Shown here piece after piece: positions 22,849 through 29,210 of a stretch of DNA of 33,780 bases; the first letter of the stretch is position 1, and every line of letters begins with the position of its first letter. The stretch spans positions 1-33,780 of IMG/VR virus record IMGVR_UViG_3300030117_003910; one strand, 5' to 3'. The position numbers and the translations under genes were made by a program. The stretch is from a virus. The notes beneath the pieces are model-generated. The model was not told the origin of the DNA. It did no database searches and saw only the letters and a program-made list of their open reading frames with translations.

Positions 22849-23324
22849 TTTTTTTCAACTCCTTCCCCGTCAGTCGGGGATAATTTCAACAAAAGAAATA
22901 ACCCATATAAAGCACCCTAAAAGAGTTAAAAGTCTATCCAATAGGCAGACTTGTGGAAACGAAGCGAGGTTGCATTGTAAGCATCCGCTTAGGGACATCC
23001 CGCTACTGTTGAGTAAAAACGCTAAATGAGAATATTTGCCCTACAAAGCAAATTAATAATATTTAGCCCAATTAATTTTGCATCAATGGAAGAAAATGCG
23101 TCTCACTTTGCATCCGTCTCGCATTCGTCTCAAGTGCAAATGAGACAAATTTGGAGCGAGTTATGTGGCATAACCCACACCACAAAAACCAGTAAATGCA
23201 AAAATGCAAAAATGCGTCTCATTCGTCTCATATCTCATGGGGGGTCTTTCTCTCTCTCATATCTACTCTCTTCATAACTCCCTCTCATAGAACCTCTTAA
23301 TAGAATGCTTTATGTTCTCTCTCA

Positions 23325-23376
23325 TTATGATGATGATGATGATATGAGATATGAGATATATGAGATGTATTGATTA
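23325..23376. repeat. GAT/ATGAGAT low-complexity run
   Basis: Tandem GAT units followed by ATGAGAT-type repeats, AT-rich and easily melted, inside the candidate origin. Confidence 0.65.
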
Positions 23377-23382
23377 ATAATA

Positions 23383-23405
23383 GGTAGTTATGAAACATAA
23401 CTACC
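23383..23405. repeat. perfect hairpin GGTAGTTATG-AAA-CATAACTACC
   Basis: Ten-base-pair stem with a 3-base loop. No T-run and no neighbouring stop codon, so a terminator role is unlikely; better seen as an origin or protein-binding structure. Confidence 0.65.
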
Positions 23406-23629
23406 CCTACCCTCATCTAATACAATCCGTCTCATTCTCTGTCCAGCGTGAGACGAATTGAACAATCTATACTATATGATATATTGAATATTGAATATGC
23501 TATGTTATTCTTATTTGAAATACCTGCAATTGAATAAGACTCCTTATTTTCAGTTCTATATTCGGCTTAATTTATTTTAACAAGTGTTAAGGGTTCTTTA
23601 AATATGAAGTAAGAAATACTCGCTTTCTT

Positions 23630-23639
23630 ACCATATGGT
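23630..23639. promoter_or_regulatory. ACCATATGGT operator, copy 1
   Basis: Palindrome with CTTTG four bases to its right. A TATA-like ATATTTAAAG on the minus strand lies 23 bp to its left (23597-23607), the same spacing as at other copies, but no gene starts there; it may drive a transcript into the gene-free region. Confidence 0.6.
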
Positions 23640-23652
23640 TGGCTTTGCTGAA

Positions 23653-23669
23653 CCCCGAATCATTCGGGG
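23653..23669 (-). terminator. GC hairpin at the end of the 66-aa gene
   Basis: CCCCGAAT-C-ATTCGGGG, an 8-bp perfect stem overlapping the stop codon of the gene. Same class of gene-end hairpin as its neighbours. Confidence 0.5.
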
Positions 23670-23860
23670 GGGTTGCACCCCAAGCACGATTTGAGTTCCC
23701 ATTTGTGGTCAGTCAAAACGCAATTTCGTGTTGCTATCACTTGAACATAATTCACCCACTTGTGGGTTCCTCCACCATACTGCCCCCAACCAAGGAGGTT
23801 TGACATTTCACGAATTTTGTCCCATTGGTTTCTCATTTCTTCATCAGTCATTTCTGTCAT
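23660..23860 (-). CDS. hypothetical protein, 66 aa
   Basis: Short protein with helical N-terminus (DEEMRNQWDKIREMSNLLGW), then TRNCVLTDHKWELKSCLGC, whose Cys and His could hold a metal. Second gene of a two-gene unit whose promoter element is probably copy 2 at 24119. Confidence 0.5.
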   Translation of the reverse strand: MTEMTDEEMRNQWDKIREMSNLLGWGQYGGGTHKWVNYVQVIATRNCVLTDHKWELKSCLGCNPPE

Positions 23861-23904
23861 GTTTGTTCACCTGTGGATATGTTGAATCGGAGACACACCT
23901 CGTT

Positions 23905-24057
23905 CTACCCTTTACTTATTTCAATCGCTTTACCGCTTTCCGTCGCAGTTTCCTTCGCACTTTTCCTAGGATTGTTGCGCCTTGTTTCCGCTTTCGTGTC
24001 GGGATTCTCGCCTATTTCTGTCGGTTGATGTGTTCTTTTCGTCAAGGAGGGATGCAT
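23905..24057 (-). CDS. hypothetical basic peptide, 50 aa
   Basis: Very polar, Lys/Arg/Thr/Glu-rich (RRNNPRKSAKETATESGKA), probably disordered or DNA-binding. Support comes from position: its ATG is 62 bp from the ACCATATGGT element at 24119, the spacing seen at other genes here. A longer ORF on the opposite strand has odd composition and was not chosen. Confidence 0.45.
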   Translation of the reverse strand: MHPSLTKRTHQPTEIGENPDTKAETRRNNPRKSAKETATESGKAIEISKG

Positions 24058-24118
24058 TTCACTTGACTACACCAATGCGGGAGGAATTGTTCTGAAAATG
24101 GGGTATTACCAAAGTCTT

Positions 24119-24128
24119 ACCATATGGT
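24119..24128. promoter_or_regulatory. ACCATATGGT operator, copy 2
   Basis: Core palindrome flanked symmetrically: CAAAG four bases to the left (24110-24114) and CTTTG five bases to the right (24134-24138). 62 bp before the 50-aa gene on the minus strand. Confidence 0.7.
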
Positions 24129-24161
24129 CATAACTTTGTGCCATTGACCATGAGCGACTCA

Positions 24162-24184
24162 TCCCCCCATGGATTTTAGGGGGG
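24162..24184 (-). terminator. GC hairpin CCCCCC/GGGGGG
   Basis: Six-bp G/C stem with a 10-base AT-rich loop, about 30 bp past the stop of the 110-aa gene. Confidence 0.5.
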
Positions 24185-24215
24185 TGAGTCCTCTTGGGCT
24201 TATTTTTGGGGAATA

Positions 24216-24548
24216 TCAACGGATAGCCTTCGGTGGGGCGTTTCCTGCCATTAACTGGTCATGGCTTGGGTATCGCCACGCATTCTCAATTGAGGCCAAT
24301 TCACGCAGAGCATACTCACGAAAATCCAAAGCCCTCTCAAATAGGGCTTTGGGGTCGTCCAATTTCCATAGGTTGTCTTCATCAGATTCGGGGAGGTAAT
24401 ACTGAACGGCTTCCCTTGCCCCGGTGGTGATGTAATAACAGGCATCAAAATACATGTCAATCAAAAATTGATGGCGAGACTCAAAACAACTGAATTCTTG
24501 AACTTTACCGCCATGCCCGGTAATCTGCAAATACAAAAAACGACACAT
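24216..24548 (-). CDS. hypothetical protein, 110 aa
   Basis: From ATG 24548, which directly follows GGCTATT with no ribosome binding site; a TATA-like box about 23 bp upstream suggests a leaderless mRNA. N-terminal strand MCRFLYLQITGHGGKVQEF, then helices (HQFLIDMYFDACYYITTG; ALFERALDFREYALRELASI). Not recognised. First minus-strand gene left of the divergent switch. Confidence 0.65.
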   Translation of the reverse strand: MCRFLYLQITGHGGKVQEFSCFESRHQFLIDMYFDACYYITTGAREAVQYYLPESDEDNLWKLDDPKALFERALDFREYALRELASIENAWRYPSHDQLMAGNAPPKAIR

Positions 24549-24561
24549 AATAGCCAATTAA

Positions 24562-24576
24562 GCCTAAATAATATCT
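24562..24576 (-). promoter_or_regulatory. TATA-like box of the 110-aa gene
   Basis: Minus strand AAGATATTATTTAGG, centred about 23 bp before ATG 24548 and 22 bp from operator copy 3. The spacing implies a leaderless transcript. Confidence 0.5.
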
Positions 24577-24597
24577 TAAGGTATCTTCAAAGACATT

Positions 24598-24607
24598 ACC
24601 ATATGGT
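24598..24607. promoter_or_regulatory. ACCATATGGT operator, copy 3 (divergent promoter)
   Basis: Core with CAAAG five bases left and CTTTG four bases right. It sits between divergent genes (starts at 24548 minus and 24716 plus), so one element may serve both directions. This is the window's strand-switch point. Confidence 0.7.
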
Positions 24608-24715
24608 AGTGCTTTGCACTGTGAAACGAAACCCTACTCAAAGTTAATCACTTAACAGGCTATTGTCGTGCGGGGCAACACAAACCGAAAACCCCCTCTA
24701 CTGGAGATGAAAAAC

Positions 24716-25243
24716 ATGAAACTGGAAAACTGGAAGCGAAACTCTGGCGTTGTCCGTCTATTTTTGGACACGCTGGAGGACGAAAACAAACATAAGCAAA
24801 TGTTGTTGGGAACCCTTGAATTGGGTGATGAGCAACAAACTGACGAAATGCGAACCGTGTATTGGACGGCTGTTCGGAATATGGGGAAGGGTGTTGAAAA
24901 CTTCCCTTCTTTCTCTGGGCGACCTCAAGAATCCTACACGCCGGAACAAATCGCAAATCTGAACCTGATTGCCAATGTGGTGCGCTCTGCCTATGCGTCA
25001 ATCCCTACTGAAATGCGAGAGGTGCTTTTGAAAGTGGATATTCCCCACGGAAAGACTGGTGGCGAATATGCTGACTGGGACGCTCTAACGGACGAAAAAA
25101 TCCGTAAGGCCGAATCGGTTATGAAAACCGCCATCAAAGAGAAGCGTTGGGATGCTCTCGCCATGAACGGTGAAGTGCCACAAATTACCCCACGGCCTGT
25201 TAAGGAAAAGGCCGTTTCTGCGGAGGTTTCCGAGGAAGAATGA
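24716..25243 (+). CDS. paralogous-family protein A, 175 aa
   Basis: Closely related to the protein at 26604: shared NW-R-N start, DEMR-x-x-YWxAVRNMGKG-x-x-x-FP, I/FPHGKTGGxY and C-terminal RW with acidic tail (VSEEE). Predicted alpha/beta; no known family. Start chosen at ATG 24716 because GGAG lies nine bases upstream; ATG 24707 and GTG 24668 are alternatives. Uses CGT/CGA/CTC codons, unlike the AGA/TTA-rich genes to the right. Confidence 0.75.
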   Translation: MKLENWKRNSGVVRLFLDTLEDENKHKQMLLGTLELGDEQQTDEMRTVYWTAVRNMGKGVENFPSFSGRPQESYTPEQIANLNLIANVVRSAYASIPTEMREVLLKVDIPHGKTGGEYADWDALTDEKIRKAESVMKTAIKEKRWDALAMNGEVPQITPRPVKEKAVSAEVSEEE

Positions 25244-25270
25244 ATCGGTTGAATTGTGTTGCCCCGTTCC

Positions 25271-25288
25271 GGCCCCCGAAAGGGGGCC
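25271..25288 (+). terminator. GGCCCCC-GAAA-GGGGGCC hairpin
   Basis: Perfect 7-bp stem with a GAAA tetraloop, 28 bp past the stop of paralogue A and 24 bp before the next operator. Confidence 0.6.
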
Positions 25289-25311
25289 ATCGGGTAAAAG
25301 TGCAAAGCATT

Positions 25312-25321
25312 ACCATATGGT
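25312..25321. promoter_or_regulatory. ACCATATGGT operator, copy 4
   Basis: CAAAG four bases left; CTTTG six bases right. It ends 51 bp before ATG 25372, with a TATA-like GAATTAAAAC between (25347-25356). Confidence 0.7.
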
Positions 25322-25371
25322 TCAATACTTTGGAATTTGAACCTTGAGAATTAAAACAGTGCCTCACTTAC

Positions 25372-25899
25372 ATGCGTAAGCACCAAACTGCCGAAGAAAA
25401 ATTGCTAATGGTTCGTGAACGACTCCATATTCTTGAAGACCTCAAATTGGCTAACATCATTGAGGACATCATCAATACTGGCTTTTCGGGTGCTATTTCT
25501 CTGCATAACGCTCTTGAGTCCATTCGTGTCCTTCTTCGGTCCATCAACATGCCAATCCACCGTGTTGGATTCGTCCCCCCTCTGCCTTCCGATGTTCAAG
25601 CCCGAATCTACGAGGCTTCGGAGAGGGTGAGGGAGGCTTTCAGTGCTCTCTATGTGAACGAAAACTACCTTTTGCCGTTTATCGTCCGAAAGCGACGAAT
25701 TGGCGAGATGAAGGACTTTGACGACGCACACCACGACCGATGGTGTCTTTTGGATGCTCTCGTAGGTGAACAGTGCGCCAAGGTTGAGCGAATGCTTGAG
25801 AAGGCATATCGTGAACGCCGATGGAACGGCAAAGTTCCCATTGAATACGCCCGAAGCCGACTCAACATCATGGAGGGCGACCACTTTTACGAAGAATGA
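25372..25899 (+). CDS. hypothetical protein, distant member of the paralogous family
   Basis: 175 residues, helical. The C-terminal region (NYLLPFIVRKRRIGEMKDFDD ... KAYRERRWNGKVPIEY) parallels the family's PHGKTGG ... RWNGE end, and it ends in an acidic/aromatic tail (DHFYEE). No ribosome binding site precedes ATG 25372; a TATA-like stretch about 20 bp upstream suggests leaderless translation. Function unknown. Confidence 0.7.
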   Translation: MRKHQTAEEKLLMVRERLHILEDLKLANIIEDIINTGFSGAISLHNALESIRVLLRSINMPIHRVGFVPPLPSDVQARIYEASERVREAFSALYVNENYLLPFIVRKRRIGEMKDFDDAHHDRWCLLDALVGEQCAKVERMLEKAYRERRWNGKVPIEYARSRLNIMEGDHFYEE

Positions 25900-25909
25900 A
25901 GTGGCCTTC

Positions 25910-25924
25910 GGGGGTTTATCCCCC
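25910..25924 (+). terminator. GGGGG-TTTAT-CCCCC hairpin
   Basis: 5-bp all-GC stem 10 bp after the stop of the preceding gene, before operator copy 5. Confidence 0.5.
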
Positions 25925-25943
25925 ATTGGGTAATCAAAGCCTC

Positions 25944-25953
25944 ACCATATGGT
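25944..25953. promoter_or_regulatory. ACCATATGGT operator, copy 5
   Basis: CAAAG four bases left, CTTTG seven bases right. 54 bp before ATG 26007. Confidence 0.7.
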
Positions 25954-25978
25954 AATGCAACTTTGAATATGCATTACC

Positions 25979-25989
25979 TCATAAATAGC
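25979..25989 (+). promoter_or_regulatory. TATA-like box of the 70-aa gene
   Basis: TCATAAATAGC centred about 23-26 bp before ATG 26007, with GGCTATT directly before the ATG and no ribosome binding site: a leaderless arrangement identical to that of the gene at 24548. Confidence 0.5.
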
Positions 25990-26006
25990 CTGAATTAACG
26001 GCTATT

Positions 26007-26219
26007 ATGAACGGATGGACTAACCGTGAAACTTGGCTTGTTGTTCTTCATTTCTCCGACCTCGTTAGCAACGGGTGGTCTTGGGATGGTGTCAAGGCGA
26101 TGATTGAAGAAGAATGGGACGCTATTTCAAAAACCGCTTTTTTCAGCGACTACCTCAACCTCGGTTTGATTAACTGGGATGAAATCAAGCGTTCAGGGTA
26201 TGGAGATGATGAAGAATGA
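26007..26219 (+). CDS. NRETWLV-type phage protein, 70 aa
   Basis: Begins MNGWTNRETWLVVLHFSD, the hallmark of a small protein family common in phages and archaeal viruses (x-N-x-E-T-W-x-V-x-L), function unknown to me. Helical with acidic end (YGDDEE). First gene of a two-gene unit; its stop overlaps the next start as ATGA. Confidence 0.75.
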   Translation: MNGWTNRETWLVVLHFSDLVSNGWSWDGVKAMIEEEWDAISKTAFFSDYLNLGLINWDEIKRSGYGDDEE

Positions 26220-26458
26220 GCGAAGAATGGCCTATTCTCGTCCTTGACAAAACCGAAGACCCCGATGTTAGGCATTGGGAGCCTGCTATCGCTTGTCCTC
26301 GTTGTAGGTATGAAATGACCTATATAGGCAAATATCCCGACCTTTACGGCTCGCAGGGATTGATTGATGTTGATAAGTGGGTTTGTGTGATGTGCGGTCA
26401 AATGCTGAAATTGCCTCACGGGGAGATTAAGCCTCTTTCACCACCCTCAAAGGCTTAA
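26216..26458 (+). CDS. zinc-ribbon protein, 80 aa
   Basis: Two CxxC pairs, CPRC (about residue 27) and CVMC (about residue 57), 27 residues apart, form a zinc ribbon, with WEPAIACPRCRYEMTYIG before and WVCVMCGQML after. Likely nucleic-acid or protein binding; partner of the NRETWLV gene by overlap. Confidence 0.65.
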   Translation: MSEEWPILVLDKTEDPDVRHWEPAIACPRCRYEMTYIGKYPDLYGSQGLIDVDKWVCVMCGQMLKLPHGEIKPLSPPSKA

Positions 26459-26488
26459 AGCCGCCCTTCGGGGTTATAATCAAAGCAA

Positions 26489-26498
26489 ACCATATGGT
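26489..26498. promoter_or_regulatory. ACCATATGGT operator, copy 6
   Basis: CAAAG three bases left, CTTTG eight bases right; a TATA-like CAAATAAAATG follows at 26515-26525. Upstream of paralogue B. Confidence 0.7.
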
Positions 26499-26603
26499 AG
26501 GAATGCTTTGCATTCAAATAAAATGATACCCTAACCTCCTTTTTGGCAGAATACTTATGGTTTCGTGGGGAAACGAAGCAATCTGTTCAAGGAAGTGAAC
26601 AAC

Positions 26604-27140
26604 ATGGCAGGAATGAAAGAAGAAAATTGGATTCGCAACACCAACCCAATTCGGGCATGGTTGAACGAAACCGAGGAAACACCGAAAACGCTCGTTATCA
26701 AAGGCACAATTGCCCTTGGTGATGAAGCAGAGAATGATGAAATGCGAGGCACATACTGGGTCGCTGTGAGGAATATGGGAAAAGGTTGCGACACCTTCCC
26801 ACAATCCAATATTGGCAAACCATCTACGCTCCCTCAAGAGGTACAAGACAATGTGCTTTCTGTGAGGAACCGTTTGGTTCGTGCATTTGCGGGAATTGGT
26901 GAGCAAGACCTCATTATGAAGGTAATGTTCCCACACGGTAAAACCGGAGGTGCATACCCATCCTTTGATGACTGGGTGAACGCTCAAGCCAAAAAGGGCG
27001 TTGATGCTCTCGTTAAGGGCTACCGAGCAAAACCCGAACAACGCTGGAACGGCGAAATGGTGGATGATTTGCCCACCTTGACACCTCCACCACAAAAGGC
27101 CAAGAAAGCCGAAGCCGACGAGGTGAGCGAAGAAGAGTGA
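26604..27140 (+). CDS. paralogous-family protein B, 178 aa
   Basis: Close relative of the protein at 24716 (shared ENWxRN, GDExENDEMRxTYWVAVRNMGKG, FPHGKTGGAY, RWNGE, VSEEE). ATG 26604 follows AAGGAAGTG at suitable spacing; an in-frame codon at 26565 would add 13 residues without a ribosome binding site. Likely alpha/beta with an Ala/Lys/Pro-rich linker before the acidic end. Two similar copies within 2 kb suggest recent duplication. Function unknown. Confidence 0.75.
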   Translation: MAGMKEENWIRNTNPIRAWLNETEETPKTLVIKGTIALGDEAENDEMRGTYWVAVRNMGKGCDTFPQSNIGKPSTLPQEVQDNVLSVRNRLVRAFAGIGEQDLIMKVMFPHGKTGGAYPSFDDWVNAQAKKGVDALVKGYRAKPEQRWNGEMVDDLPTLTPPPQKAKKAEADEVSEEE

Positions 27141-27158
27141 TTGCTCCGATTTCCCCCG

Positions 27159-27181
27159 AAGCCCCCACACGGGGTTTTCGC
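27159..27181 (+). terminator. CGAA-CCCC/GGGG-TTCG hairpin
   Basis: Imperfect hairpin around CCCCCACACGGGG followed by TTTTCG, 18 bp past the stop of paralogue B. Confidence 0.45.
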
Positions 27182-27198
27182 TACGCTGGCAAAGCCAA

Positions 27199-27208
27199 AC
27201 CATATGGT
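27199..27208. promoter_or_regulatory. ACCATATGGT operator, copy 7
   Basis: Most symmetric copy: CAAAG-4-core-4-CTTTG. It ends 48 bp before ATG 27256; TTCTAAAATACTC (27229-27241) is the likely TATA box. Confidence 0.75.
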
Positions 27209-27255
27209 GTTGCTTTGTTGCACCATGTTCTAAAATACTCAAAAGTCTGACTATT

Positions 27256-27618
27256 ATGTTCACACAAAAGAAGAAGCGACATTTGATTGACAATACCTGC
27301 GGCTGGATGCTTGACATTCAAAATCGTGTTGGTAAGGGTATTGCTTGGTCTTTGACCTCTCATCACCGCCAATTCATTGAATTGGTTGAAAATGACGATG
27401 GAAACATTACCTTTGAGGAATGGAAGGAAGCCTCCAAAAGGCTCATGCAATTTCACGCCATGGCTCGTAATGACATTTATGACGGCCATACTTGGAGTGT
27501 AAAGATTGATGCCGAAGGCCATGAACAGGAAGAGTTTGAAACCGTTTCCCGTGAAGAAAAAGATGTCCGTTCTCTTCTCTACATCTATCACACCGAGTAT
27601 GGCGATGAAGAAGAATGA
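27256..27618 (+). CDS. hypothetical protein, 120 aa
   Basis: Basic N-terminus (TQKKKRHLIDNTCGWML), then helices and a strand-rich acidic C-terminus (HTWSVKIDAEGHEQEEFETV), ending GDEEE. ATG follows GACTATT without a ribosome binding site, as in other leaderless genes here. Not recognised. Confidence 0.65.
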   Translation: MFTQKKKRHLIDNTCGWMLDIQNRVGKGIAWSLTSHHRQFIELVENDDGNITFEEWKEASKRLMQFHAMARNDIYDGHTWSVKIDAEGHEQEEFETVSREEKDVRSLLYIYHTEYGDEEE

Positions 27619-27625
27619 AACCGTT

Positions 27626-27639
27626 GGGGCTTCGGCCCC
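27626..27639 (+). terminator. GGGGC-TTCG-GCCCC hairpin
   Basis: 5-bp GC stem with a stable TTCG tetraloop, directly after the stop of the 120-aa gene; CCCCTTCGGGGG continues the pairing potential. Confidence 0.55.
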
Positions 27640-27660
27640 TTCGGGGGTGTTCAAAGCACA

Positions 27661-27669
27661 ACCATATGG
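27661..27669. promoter_or_regulatory. ACCATATGG, degenerate last copy 8
   Basis: CAAAG four bases left; the final T of the core is missing and CTTTG abuts it directly. It marks the right end of the region. No gene starts at the usual distance (only a 6-codon ORF), so it may be a relic. Confidence 0.55.
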
Positions 27670-27834
27670 CTTTGTATTCCAAATTTTTTTATTTGCATAA
27701 CCATTTAATATTATCGTTTTAATGTGTATTTTAGCCCAATAAACATATATTTTAAACATTTTAATGTTTTGCGCCCGTACTTATTAACAACTTTTGTTCT
27801 TAATAATAACAGGATTTGTTTGCCGCCCTGCGAC

Positions 27835-27847
27835 AAGTATATATGAT
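27835..27847 (+). promoter_or_regulatory. TATA box for the right-hand gene block
   Basis: AAGTATATATGAT, a strong archaeal TATA box about 35 bp before GTG 27875. The region 27670-27834 is very AT-rich and shows no gene. Confidence 0.6.
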
Positions 27848-27874
27848 GCATCCGTATAGGCTGGTTTGATAACG

Positions 27875-28093
27875 GTGTCCGACGAGGCCGAAATAGTAGA
27901 AACCTTACAGGACATGAACAGTAGATTGGACACCATACTAAGAGAGATAAAGACGAAGAAAAAGGCCAATAAACAGTTAGATTCACAGGACATTAACATT
28001 TTAAATAATATCTATAATGAGTTAATTAAAACGACAAATACAATTAAAGGTTATTTAAACAAAGATACTAAACAAACTAAATTAATTAAATGA
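27875..28093 (+). CDS. coiled-coil protein, 72 aa
   Basis: GTG 27875 is a few bases after the expected transcription start, so the mRNA is nearly leaderless; TTG 27866 is an alternative. Almost entirely helical heptads (IVETLQDMNSRLDTILREI ... INILNNIYNELIKTTNTI) with a basic middle and end. Perhaps a regulator or scaffold; function unknown. It lacks the W-K-D-I-L-K tag of the genes after it. Confidence 0.6.
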   Translation: MSDEAEIVETLQDMNSRLDTILREIKTKKKANKQLDSQDINILNNIYNELIKTTNTIKGYLNKDTKQTKLIK

Positions 28094-28162
28094 TATAATT
28101 AAATGAATAAACTTTTATCCTGTTAATAATAAATTAAAAACGCTAAATTTTTCGCAAGTGCC

Positions 28163-28212
28163 AAAAAAATTCCGAGCCATTTTTTGAGAAATTTTAAGGT
28201 GATATTATGTGG
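28163..28212 (+). repeat. leader repeat, copy 1
   Basis: AAAAAAATTCCG ... ATTTTTTGAGAAA ... AGGTGATATTATGTGG; the same approximately 50 bases recur at 28503-28553. Includes the ribosome binding site and the start of the tagged gene. Confidence 0.75.
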
Positions 28213-28503
28213 CAAAACATATTAAAAGCAGAATCCGAAGCAGATATTAAAGAAGAAGTCATTGAGACTCTAAAGCAGGTGCATGAAGCGGCTCTTAATC
28301 AATTTTACAAACAATATTCAGAAAGAGCAGAAAGAGGAGTTAGAATTACAGACAAAAATAAAAATATTCCCATGCCAAAATACATTACTGTTTTAGAAGA
28401 GGCTCTTATGAAACTCGGCTATAATTTGCCAAAAGAGAAAAGAGCAGGAACTCATAGATATGCCGATGTTAATGAGTTTAGGGAAATTAGACAGTATAGG
28501 TGA
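28207..28503 (+). CDS. tagged protein, 98 aa
   Basis: Starts MWQNILKAES, a member of the shared N-terminal tag group. The rest is helical and charged, with a folded-looking end (MPKYITVLEEALMKLGYNLPKEKR). AAGGTGATATT precedes the ATG. Possible virion or virion-delivered protein. Confidence 0.75.
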   Translation: MWQNILKAESEADIKEEVIETLKQVHEAALNQFYKQYSERAERGVRITDKNKNIPMPKYITVLEEALMKLGYNLPKEKRAGTHRYADVNEFREIRQYR

Positions 28504-28553
28504 AAAAAAATTCCGCCAATTTTTTTTGAGAAACTTTAGGTGATATTATGTGG
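28503..28553 (+). repeat. leader repeat, copy 2
   Basis: Near copy of 28163-28212 in front of the next tagged gene, implying segmental duplication of leader plus tag. Confidence 0.75.
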
Positions 28554-29201
28554 AAAGACACAATCAGAAAGAAAGAAGAAGAAAAATTTTCAACTATGCC
28601 CAAAAACTTAATGTTTGAATGGGAATGGAGAAAAAAGACAAATCCAGACTTTGATTATGGCCCAGAGTTGGAGCAAAACTCATGGAGCCAAGATGTTAGC
28701 ACTCTTTTCGTTGCTGGTAGGGCCAGACAATTAGATATTCAAAAAGGAATAAACGCACTAAAAGAAATGGACATTAAATGCTTTGTTGCTGACTTAATCA
28801 ACGAAAATACTTCGGACGATTTCACGGGGCATTTGCATTTTGGTGTAGCGGTAAAGGCTACTTCAGGAGCAAAAGAAGTTATTCTCTACTTTGACACCGA
28901 TACTGAAGCATATTGGGTAGGCGGAGATTATCCTGAAATTGAAAACATTCATCTGCCTTTTGAATTAACCAATCCTAGGGCTTTTAGTGCCATAGTGATG
29001 AACAGATTGGGGTTCAATGTCGGGGTTAAAGAGGATGATAGATACGACAAAGAAGCCGAAAAAGAACTTTATAGAAAACTTAGGGCAGAAGAAATCACTT
29101 ATGACCAGTTCGTTTATGGAATGCAGGATTTAGGCATCGCTATGGATAGAGGTTATTCTGATACTCAGCAAAGAGCCGCAGAACGAGGCTATTACTTTTG
29201 A
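28548..29201 (+). CDS. tagged protein, 217 aa
   Basis: MWKDTIRKKE tag, then an alpha/beta domain (LFVAGRARQLDIQKGINAL, DIKCFVADLINEN, HLHFGVAVKATSGAKEVILYF, AYWVGGDYPEI), and a C-terminal helical region (YDQFVYGMQDLGIAMDRGY). Not recognised. GGTGATATT ribosome binding site. AGA and TTA are frequent codons. Confidence 0.75.
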   Translation: MWKDTIRKKEEEKFSTMPKNLMFEWEWRKKTNPDFDYGPELEQNSWSQDVSTLFVAGRARQLDIQKGINALKEMDIKCFVADLINENTSDDFTGHLHFGVAVKATSGAKEVILYFDTDTEAYWVGGDYPEIENIHLPFELTNPRAFSAIVMNRLGFNVGVKEDDRYDKEAEKELYRKLRAEEITYDQFVYGMQDLGIAMDRGYSDTQQRAAERGYYF

Positions 29202-29210
29202 GGCGATATT

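Larger units (their letters stand above)
23099..23455. repeat. CGTCTCA iteron cluster
   Basis: Copies at 23099, 23115 (last base G), 23126, 23215, 23224 and 23428 on plus, and 23141 (TGAGACA) and 23449 (TGAGACG) on minus. Early copies are 9-16 bp apart. Far more than expected for a 7-mer in 360 bp, so a protein-binding array is likely. Confidence 0.7.
22849..23659. other. 811-bp gene-free region, possible replication origin
   Basis: No convincing ORF on either strand. The stretch has eight CGTCTCA/TGAGACG motifs (23099-23455), an AT-rich low-complexity run (23325-23376), a perfect 10-bp hairpin (23383-23405) and very AT-rich flanks to 23,620. Iterons plus AT-rich DNA plus a hairpin is typical of viral replication origins, but function is inferred. 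Confidence 0.5.

Noticed and set aside
23099-23455. CRISPR array
   Set aside because: The repeats are only 7 bp, occur in both orientations and have irregular 9-200 bp spacing; no cas genes are nearby.
23728-24066. 112-codon plus-strand ORF
   Set aside because: Phe/Cys/Arg-rich with no motif; it lies opposite the two minus-strand genes that follow operator copy 2.
26514-27317. 267-codon ORF on the minus strand
   Set aside because: It runs antisense to paralogue B, whose motifs are conserved in another gene; it is rich in His, Phe, Cys and Ser as expected of a shadow frame, and it also crosses operator copy 7.
27181-27759. 192-codon minus-strand ORF
   Set aside because: Antisense to the 120-aa gene and across an operator and hairpin; composition is atypical and no ribosome binding site is seen.
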